Below the pieces are notes generated by a model, which ran no database searches, was not told the origin of the DNA, and worked only from the letters and a program-made list of their open reading frames with translations. From NCBI GenBank assembly GCA_021414305.1, contig JAIOOS010000008.1, forward strand, positions 33,873 to 97,872: a stretch of DNA of 64,000 nucleotides, given 5' to 3'. Shown here one piece after another: positions 58,771 through 64,000 of the stretch. Source of the DNA: Burkholderiales bacterium (GTDB lineage Bacteria > Pseudomonadota > Gammaproteobacteria > Burkholderiales > Burkholderiaceae_C). The translations under genes and the position numbers were made by a program. The stretch's first letter is position 1, and every line of letters starts with the position of its first letter.

Positions 58771-59610
58771 CTACTTGGCGCGGCGCAGCAACGCGACGCC
58801 GATCGCCGTCATCGGCAGCCCGAGGCCGAGCAGGATCAGCGTCGCCAGCCAGTACGACAGCGGCGTGTAGATGCGGCCGGCATACGGCCGGCCAGCGGGG
58901 TACAGCACCTCGACCTTGGCGTCGCGGGCGAAGTCGGTGGCGTTGCACCGTTCATCGATGAGCTCGACCGTGCGTCCGTCGGCAACGGTCATGCGCACGG
59001 TGGCCCAGGCCTGGCTCACGCCGCCCGCACCGGCGTTGGAAGACGCCCGCTCGACGCGCTGGCCGTTGCTCACCGTTCCGCTCGTCCGCACATCGCTGCG
59101 CAGCGCGGCGAAGTCGATTGCGGCGCGGGCGACGCCGCCCACGAGCAGGGGAAGGCCGAGGAAAGCGCAAAACGCCGCGACCGCGATCCCGGCGCCGTGA
59201 GCGTCGGCGAGCCGCATCAGCACGCCGATGCCGGCGAAGGTCCACGCCAGCACCACGCAGACCACCGGCCACTGCCAGAGCGCCGCGAACGCGTTCGTCT
59301 CGATCCGCGGCTCGCTGCCCGGGCCGCGCAGCAGCTCCACCTTGTCGCCCGGGCCGTACTTCGTGACATGGCGCGTGGCCGGACCTTTCCACTCGGCGGG
59401 CTCGTTGTTGCGTTCGAGGTAGCGGATCACCGGCCAGTAAGCCACGAGGGTGAGCTCGTCCTCGACGAAGCTTTTCGAGTCGATGCGCACGACCTCGCCC
59501 GCGAGCCGGTCGGCGGCGAACAGGAACACGGTGGAACGAAGTGTCAGGAACGCGGCGATCAGCAGCGCCAGCAAGGCGACGGCGAACATGACGTACGCCG
59601 GAACGCGCAT
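58771..59610 (-). CDS. DUF3592-type membrane protein
   Basis: A 279-residue inner-membrane protein has helices at about 6-28, 111-135, 140-165 and a final one (WLATLILLGLGLPMTAIGVALL). Between them lies the soluble DUF3592-type pattern (AGEVVRIDSKSFVEDELTLVAYWPVIRYLE, DKVELLRGPGSEPRIETNAF; then a second copy RTSGTVSNGQRVERA...KVEVLYPAGRPYAGR). ATG 59610 overlaps the Rieske stop (TGATG). Function unknown. In related genomes I would expect a signal-peptide peptidase here rather than this gene. Confidence 0.75.
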   Translation of the reverse strand: MRVPAYVMFAVALLALLIAAFLTLRSTVFLFAADRLAGEVVRIDSKSFVEDELTLVAYWPVIRYLERNNEPAEWKGPATRHVTKYGPGDKVELLRGPGSEPRIETNAFAALWQWPVVCVVLAWTFAGIGVLMRLADAHGAGIAVAAFCAFLGLPLLVGGVARAAIDFAALRSDVRTSGTVSNGQRVERASSNAGAGGVSQAWATVRMTVADGRTVELIDERCNATDFARDAKVEVLYPAGRPYAGRIYTPLSYWLATLILLGLGLPMTAIGVALLRRAK

Positions 59611-60041
59611 CAGACGACCGAGGGTGTGGCGCTCGGTGGCGCGGGCCGTGTCGCCGCGGTGGGTAGCCACCAGACCGCGCCGTCGCGCTCTTCAGCCGGA
59701 ATCAGGGTCAGCTTGCCGCTGCCGCAGGGGCCGCCGATGCAGCGCCCGTTGCCCGGGTCGTACGCGGCGCCGTGGATCGAGCAGAGGATGAATTCCTTGC
59801 CGCTGTCGAGGAACTCGCCGGGCTGCCAGTCGAGCTCGGTCGGCACGTGGACGCAGCGGTTGAGGTAGCAGACGACCTTGCCGTCGAAGCGCATCGCGAA
59901 GGCGCGCGCCGGCTCGCGGTAGTGGATCACGTCGAAGACGATCGCCAGGCCCTTCTCGGCCAAGTCGGTCGAGGCGCAGAGCCGCTGCGGCGGCGCCGCC
60001 GGCGCCACCGGCAACGGCGACGACATCGGGAATTCAGGCAT
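59610..60041 (-). CDS. Rieske [2Fe-2S] ferredoxin-like protein
   Basis: A 143-residue cytoplasmic protein has the Rieske ligands Cys63-His65 (NRCVHVPTELDW) and Cys87-His90 (LCSIHGAAYDP), with the CIGGPCGSGKL loop that closes on the cluster. It is encoded 3' of the HAD phosphatase and rluC genes (overlapping the phosphatase by 8 bases), a gene order typical of Burkholderiales. The redox partner is unknown. Confidence 0.9.
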   Translation of the reverse strand: MPEFPMSSPLPVAPAAPPQRLCASTDLAEKGLAIVFDVIHYREPARAFAMRFDGKVVCYLNRCVHVPTELDWQPGEFLDSGKEFILCSIHGAAYDPGNGRCIGGPCGSGKLTLIPAEERDGAVWWLPTAATRPAPPSATPSVV

Positions 60042-60690
60042 GGCGCGCCAGCCAGGCGGCCAGCTCGGGCGTCGAGTGGGCCACGTGCAGCGGCGCGAAG
60101 CGGCCGAATTCCTCGTGGCTGTGTGCGCCGTAGGCGACCGCGACGCTCGGGCAGCCGGCGTTGGCGGCGAGCTGCAGGTCGTGGGTGGTGTCGCCGATCA
60201 TCAAGGTGCGCTCCGGCGGGCAGCCGAGCTCGCGCATCAGCTCGTTCAGCATCAACGGGTCGGGCTTGCTCGCGGTCTCGTCGGCCGTGCGGGTGGCGTC
60301 GAAGTAGCCGGCCAGCACCGAGCGGGCGAGCGCGTCGTCGAGGCCGCGCCGGTTCTTGCCGGTGGCGACGGCGAGGCTGTGGTTGCGCTCCTTCAGCGCT
60401 TCCAGCATCTCGAGCGTACCCTCGAACAGGACGATGTCGTTCTGGCTGGCGAGGTAGTGGTGCCGGTAGCGATCGGCGAGCTCGGGGTAGCGCTCGCGCG
60501 GCAGCTCGGGCGCGGCATGGCGAAGGGCGTCGCCGAGTCCGAGGCCGATCACGTAGCTCGCGTCGCGGTCGTTCGGAACGGTCGTGCCGACGTCGGCGCA
60601 GGCCGACTGGATGCAGCGAGCGATCAGGCGGGTCGAGTCGAACAGGGTGCCGTCCCAGTCGAACACGATCAGGTCGAATCGGCGCGTCAT
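60034..60690 (-). CDS. HAD-family phosphatase (phosphoglycolate phosphatase-like)
   Basis: A 218-residue HAD hydrolase has the nucleophile motif FDWDGTLFDS (Asp11, Asp13), motif II VATGKNRRGLD, Lys in TASKPDPLMLNELM and motif IV MIGDTTHDLQLAANAG. The helical cap spans about residues 16-85. Length and motifs match Gph/PGP-like enzymes, but substrates vary. The start overlaps the rluC stop (ATGA). Confidence 0.88.
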   Translation of the reverse strand: MTRRFDLIVFDWDGTLFDSTRLIARCIQSACADVGTTVPNDRDASYVIGLGLGDALRHAAPELPRERYPELADRYRHHYLASQNDIVLFEGTLEMLEALKERNHSLAVATGKNRRGLDDALARSVLAGYFDATRTADETASKPDPLMLNELMRELGCPPERTLMIGDTTHDLQLAANAGCPSVAVAYGAHSHEEFGRFAPLHVAHSTPELAAWLARHA

Positions 60691-61664
60691 GGCCGCTCCA
60701 TCGCCGGCCGGGCCAGCGCCTGCAGCAGCCGCTCGCAGGCCTCCGGCAAAGCCGCTTCGAGCACCAGCGGCTCGCCGCTCGCCGGATGCGTGAACGAGAG
60801 CCGCTTCGCGTGCAGGAACATGCGCTCGAAGCGCGTGCCGGCGAGCAGCGTGCCGCGCGCCAGCGCCTTGTTCAGGGCGAAGTCGCCGTACTTCGGATCG
60901 CCGACCACGACATGTCCGGCGTCGGCGAGGTGGACGCGGATCTGGTGCGTGCGGCCGGTCTTGATGGTCACGTCGAGCAGGCTGAAGCCGGGGACGACAG
61001 CGAAACGCCCGGCCACGCGCACCAGGGTGATCGAGCGCCGGCCTTCGCCGCTGTCGGCCTCGACGGTGCGGACCCTGCGCGTGCCCTCGGCGTCGAGGTA
61101 CTTGTGCAGGGCGACGTCGATCACCTTCAGCTTTTCCGGCCACGCGCCGGCGACCAGCGCCGCATAGGTCTTGCCGAACGCACGCTCGGGGTTGCGCCAG
61201 CGCAGGTCGTTCTGCAGCGCCACCAGCGCCTTCCTCGTCTTGGCGACGAGCAGGAGGCCCGAGGTTTCCTTGTCGAGGCGGTGCACGAGCTCCAGGAACT
61301 CGGCCTGCGGCCGGGCGCGGCGAAGCTGCTCGATGACGCCGAAGCTCTCGCCGCTGCCGCCGTGCACGGCGACGCCGGCGGGCTTGTCGATCGCCAGCAG
61401 GTGCTCGTCCTCGAACACCACCGGGAACTCGCGACCGGGCGCGGCCGGCGCCGCCTCGCGCTCGGCGGTGCGCATCGGCGGGATCCGCACCTCGTCGCCG
61501 AGGCCGAGCCGGGTGTCGGCGGCGGCGCGGCCCTTGTTGACGCGCACCTCGCCGGAACGGATCACGCGGTAGAGGTGCGTCTTCGGCACCCCCTTCAGGA
61601 TCTTGGCGAGGAAGTTGTCGAGGCGCTGCCCGTCCGAGCCGCTGTCGATGCGCACCTTGCGCAC
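60687..61664 (-). CDS. rluC: RluC-type 23S rRNA pseudouridine synthase
   Basis: This enzyme (about 325 residues) has an N-terminal S4 RNA-binding domain (GQRLDNFLAKILKGVPKTHLYRVIRSGEVRVNKGR split over residues about 10-45) and the catalytic core with Asp in LVHRLDKETSGLLL, GKTYAAL and GRTHQIRVHLA. It modifies U955/2504/2580-type positions of 23S rRNA. The frame is open to 61760 into the neighbouring secA end; GTG 61664 (or 61655) opens the domain properly. The upstream region, where rne and its leader normally lie in relatives, is replaced by foreign-looking secA. Confidence 0.9.
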   Translation of the reverse strand: MRKVRIDSGSDGQRLDNFLAKILKGVPKTHLYRVIRSGEVRVNKGRAAADTRLGLGDEVRIPPMRTAEREAAPAAPGREFPVVFEDEHLLAIDKPAGVAVHGGSGESFGVIEQLRRARPQAEFLELVHRLDKETSGLLLVAKTRKALVALQNDLRWRNPERAFGKTYAALVAGAWPEKLKVIDVALHKYLDAEGTRRVRTVEADSGEGRRSITLVRVAGRFAVVPGFSLLDVTIKTGRTHQIRVHLADAGHVVVGDPKYGDFALNKALARGTLLAGTRFERMFLHAKRLSFTHPASGEPLVLEAALPEACERLLQALARPAMERP

Positions 61665-61689
61665 CTCGAGCGCGGCGGCGGCAGGCGCC

Positions 61690-61712
61690 GCCGCGGCCGG
61701 ACGAACTACGCC
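61690..61712. other. Abrupt composition and phylogeny boundary (contig join or transfer junction)
   Basis: Left of this point the DNA is about 70% GC with Burkholderiales-like genes; right of it GC falls to near 53-60% and the protein is planctomycete-like SecA. The last secA codon and TAG (61706-61708) meet the extremely GC-rich rluC upstream sequence with no spacer, promoter or terminator. The exact base of the switch cannot be fixed by eye. Confidence 0.65.
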
Positions 61713-64000
61713 AGCTTCCCGTGGCACAGCTTGTACTTCTTGCCGCTGCCGCAGGGGCACGGGTCGTTGCGACCGACGGCGTCGCCGCGATTGCGGATCG
61801 GCTCGATCTTCACATCTTCGCCGCCGCCGGAGTTGGCCGCCGCTTGTTGATCGGGCAACATTCCGCTTGCCGCCGCGGGAGGCGAGTCGTGCGTCGCACG
61901 GCTATCGATCCAGGTGCTGCCGACGAACTTCTCGTCGAGTTGTTCGACGCGGAAGACGAGATCGGTGACGTTGTCGCCGATCGAGTCCCACATCGTTTCA
62001 AACGTACGCATCCCCTCGCGGCGATACTCGACCTTCGGGTCGACCTGGGCGTAGCCTCGCAGGCCGACGCTCTGCCGCAGGTGGTCCATCGCCAGCAGAT
62101 GTTCCTTCCACGCCGTGTCGAGCAATTGCAGCACGAGCGCCCGTTCCATGCCGCGAATCTCGGGCCGCAGTTTGTCCTCAACCGCGCCGCTGATGCGACG
62201 GTCGAGTACTTCACGGTCCAAATCGACGAGCGAGTCGAACGGCAGATCGACTTCGTAATTCACCCGCAGCCAGCGGAGCAGTTCGGGCAGGTCTTCGCGA
62301 CTGCCGGAGAAAGCGGCCAGCTTTTCTTGGACTTGCTTGGCGCCGGCTTCGGCCTTCTCCTGCGAACGGAGACTGGCCGCGACCAACAGCGTTTCGATCT
62401 CGTCGTGCTGCTTATTGCGGAGATCTTCGACCGACAGATCGACGTTGAACCGCGTGCGGGCCCAATCGATCAGGGCTTCGCGATCGTACCGCTTCTGACC
62501 GGTCGCCGCGTCGCGGGTGGTGAAGTGCAGCAGCCCGGCGAGGACCGGGTACTCGGCTTCTTTTTCGTCGTAGGCCGCGAGAATCTTTTTCAGAGCCCAA
62601 TCGCGGACGAAAGGGAACTCGCGTCCGCGAATTTCGTCGACGTTCGTTTCGAGGCTGAACTTTTGCCGCATCCAAGCGGCAATGCTTTGCAGGCCGAAAT
62701 TAGGATTGAGGAACTTGGCCCCTTCCGTGAGGTCGACCTTCTCAATGGCGGCGTTGATTTTTTCCAGCAGCACTTCGCCGACGTGGTCGCGGCCGATCTT
62801 CTTCAGATCGCGATCGCGCAGGTTCAGGTTCCACCGCGTGTCGGCGAATTTGGCGAGCGCTTCCCAGTTCCATTCGCTCTCGTCTTCGCCGTCGGGCAGG
62901 TTCTCTTCCAAGGCGTCGTGCAATTGCGTTTCGACTTGCCGCGAGGCTTCATCGCGGGCCAACCGCTCGGCGTTTTCCGCCTGCAGGCCGCGGAAGTCGG
63001 CGGGTTCCAAATCGACGCCGAGAATACCGCCGGCCCACTTGGCGTAGGTCGTCGTGGCGTAGTCGCGGTCCAAGAAGTCCGTGAGCCGCTGATCGGCCAA
63101 TTTGCGGATCATGTCCAAGATCACGTACTTGCAGTTCACGCCGTCGAGCAACTGCTGGCGGAAGCCGTAGACGCGCTTCCGTTGCTCGTCCATGACCTCG
63201 TCGTACTCGAGTAGGTTTTTGCGAATCTCGAAGTTCCGCTCTTCGACTTTCTTCTGTGCCCCTTCGATCCGCCGGCTGACCATGCGGCTCTCGATCGCTT
63301 CGCCTTCTTGCATGCCGAGGCGGGTGAGGACGTTCTTAACCCACTCGCCGGCGAAGATCCGCATCAGGTCGTCTTCGAGCGATAAGAAGAATCGCGACGA
63401 GCCGGTATCGCCCTGTCGACCGCAACGACCGCGCAACTGCAAGTCGATGCGGCGGGCTTCGTGTCGCTCGGTGCCGACGACGTGCAGACCGCCGATCGAG
63501 CGGACCAACTGCCCTTCGGGCTTCATCTGCTCGCGGCTTTCGATCTCGGCCACGAGCCGGTTCCATTCGTCCTGCGGCACTTCGAGCCGCGTCGGATATT
63601 TTTCCTGCAGTTGAGCCCAGGCCATCGTCTCCGGGTTACCGCCGAGGATGATGTCGGTACCGCGGCCGGCCATGTTCGTGGCGATCGTGACGGCACTGTA
63701 ACGGCCTGCTTGCGAGATGATCTCGGCTTCGCGCTGATGGTGCTTCGCGTTGAGCACTTCGTGCTTCACGCCGCGGCGAGTGAGCATGCCGCTCAGAAGC
63801 TCGCTCTTCTCGATGCTGACCGTGCCGACGAGGATCGGCCGACCTTTGCGGCGGACGTTCTCGACCTTGTCGGCCGCGTATGTGACTTTGTCTTTCGATT
63901 CCTTCGGCGTGAAGACGTACTCGCTCACCGCGTCGCCGACCTTGTCCTCGCGGACGATCGTGCCGAGTTGCGACGTGCCGTCCTTCAGATCGAGCTGATC
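61706..64000 (-). CDS. secA: SecA translocase ATPase, C-terminal part (5' end outside window), planctomycete-like
   Basis: The frame runs off the window; about 764 residues are visible. Motor domain 2 is complete: [61 protein letters not shown] (split) and [20 protein letters not shown]. The scaffold is enlarged by repeated helical modules, and the end carries the Zn-binding SecB-interaction motif [18 protein letters not shown]. The AT-richer codons (TTT, AAT, ATT, TTG are frequent) and the long scaffold are like planctomycete SecA and unlike the neighbouring genes. Confidence 0.9.
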   Translation of the reverse strand, partial: DQLDLKDGTSQLGTIVREDKVGDAVSEYVFTPKESKDKVTYAADKVENVRRKGRPILVGTVSIEKSELLSGMLTRRGVKHEVLNAKHHQREAEIISQAGRYSAVTIATNMAGRGTDIILGGNPETMAWAQLQEKYPTRLEVPQDEWNRLVAEIESREQMKPEGQLVRSIGGLHVVGTERHEARRIDLQLRGRCGRQGDTGSSRFFLSLEDDLMRIFAGEWVKNVLTRLGMQEGEAIESRMVSRRIEGAQKKVEERNFEIRKNLLEYDEVMDEQRKRVYGFRQQLLDGVNCKYVILDMIRKLADQRLTDFLDRDYATTTYAKWAGGILGVDLEPADFRGLQAENAERLARDEASRQVETQLHDALEENLPDGEDESEWNWEALAKFADTRWNLNLRDRDLKKIGRDHVGEVLLEKINAAIEKVDLTEGAKFLNPNFGLQSIAAWMRQKFSLETNVDEIRGREFPFVRDWALKKILAAYDEKEAEYPVLAGLLHFTTRDAATGQKRYDREALIDWARTRFNVDLSVEDLRNKQHDEIETLLVAASLRSQEKAEAGAKQVQEKLAAFSGSREDLPELLRWLRVNYEVDLPFDSLVDLDREVLDRRISGAVEDKLRPEIRGMERALVLQLLDTAWKEHLLAMDHLRQSVGLRGYAQVDPKVEYRREGMRTFETMWDSIGDNVTDLVFRVEQLDEKFVGSTWIDSRATHDSPPAAASGMLPDQQAAANSGGGEDVKIEPIRNRGDAVGRNDPCPCGSGKKYKLCHGKLA

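Noticed and set aside
61665..61760. rluC start within secA (ATG-like frame to 61760)
   Set aside because: The extra residues come from the secA Zn-motif DNA in another frame and have no similarity to RluC N-termini.

Overview
This 64 kb window is very GC-rich DNA with tightly packed, often 4-base-overlapping genes. Almost all of it reads as a betaproteobacterial (Burkholderiales-like) chromosome: Bug-type and TRAP binding proteins, a urtABCDE operon, the rluC - HAD phosphatase - Rieske order, and PHPSPLP-type interspersed repeats all fit. That assignment is by inference from gene families, not by a search. The last 2.3 kb (61706-64000) differs: it holds the C-terminal part of a planctomycete-like SecA with visibly lower GC (one sampled 60-base line at 62581 has 32 G+C, against 43 in the line at 61261). 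It abuts rluC directly, so either a contig join or a transfer event lies near 61.7 kb. No tRNA, rRNA, CRISPR array, transposase or prophage gene was seen, and no gap between genes exceeds about 300 bases.

Layout. 1-8903 (+): purine/ureide catabolism. It has a GntR/FCD regulator (5' cut), PuuE-type allantoinase, an orphan Bug binding protein, a UraD-AllC fusion, an M20-family protein with changed metal ligands, an ABC importer (binding protein, ATPase, permease) and a nucleobase-type deaminase. 8919-11941 (-): a facing cluster with an isochorismatase-like hydrolase, RidA, two VOC proteins, a DUF2214 membrane protein and an AllA-like ureidoglycolate lyase. 11985-14838 (+): an S10 carboxypeptidase and an Ig-like lipoprotein. 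14860-19613 (-): a second NrtABC/SsuABC-like importer with a SCO protein and a cupredoxin embedded in it, then an orphan TRAP binding protein. 19712-30409: a tandem aspartyl-protease/TPR protein, flavin reductase, CWC mini-protein, GNAT, FAD monooxygenase, DUF1272, DUF2164, 3-methyladenine glycosylase, phosphatidylserine decarboxylase, 2-hydroxyacid dehydrogenase, and an outer-membrane protein downstream of a GGDEF-EAL enzyme. 30406-34462: the plastocyanin-like first gene of that operon, Ku, a beta-barrel-like protein, an unknown small protein and CorA. 34568-39543 (+): a copper-tolerance operon. 39544-46269: ring-hydroxylating oxygenase, gamma-glutamyltransferase, GST, ketopantoate reductase-like protein and two unknowns. 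46266-52003 (-): urtABCDE with a candidate sigma-54 promoter. 52284-58619: a TPR protein, a small CPBP intramembrane protease and a 1513-residue SBBP surface protein. 58771-61664 (-): DUF3592, Rieske ferredoxin, HAD phosphatase, RluC.

How the parts work together. The first two clusters cover OHCU -> allantoin -> allantoate -> ureidoglycolate -> glyoxylate + urea, and the Urt importer, probably under nitrogen control, takes up urea; urate oxidase and urease are not in the window. The most striking unit is at 52.3-58.6 kb. The giant secreted protein ends in an invariant-Cys, hydrophobic, Arg-rich C-terminal sorting tail of the JDVT/MYXO-CTERM kind, and a tiny glutamic-type intramembrane protease gene converges on it with their 3' ends overlapping by 56 bases. 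This looks like a dedicated one-substrate protein-sorting system. Two REP-like elements have been absorbed in frame into unrelated proteins (UraD-AllC and UrtE).
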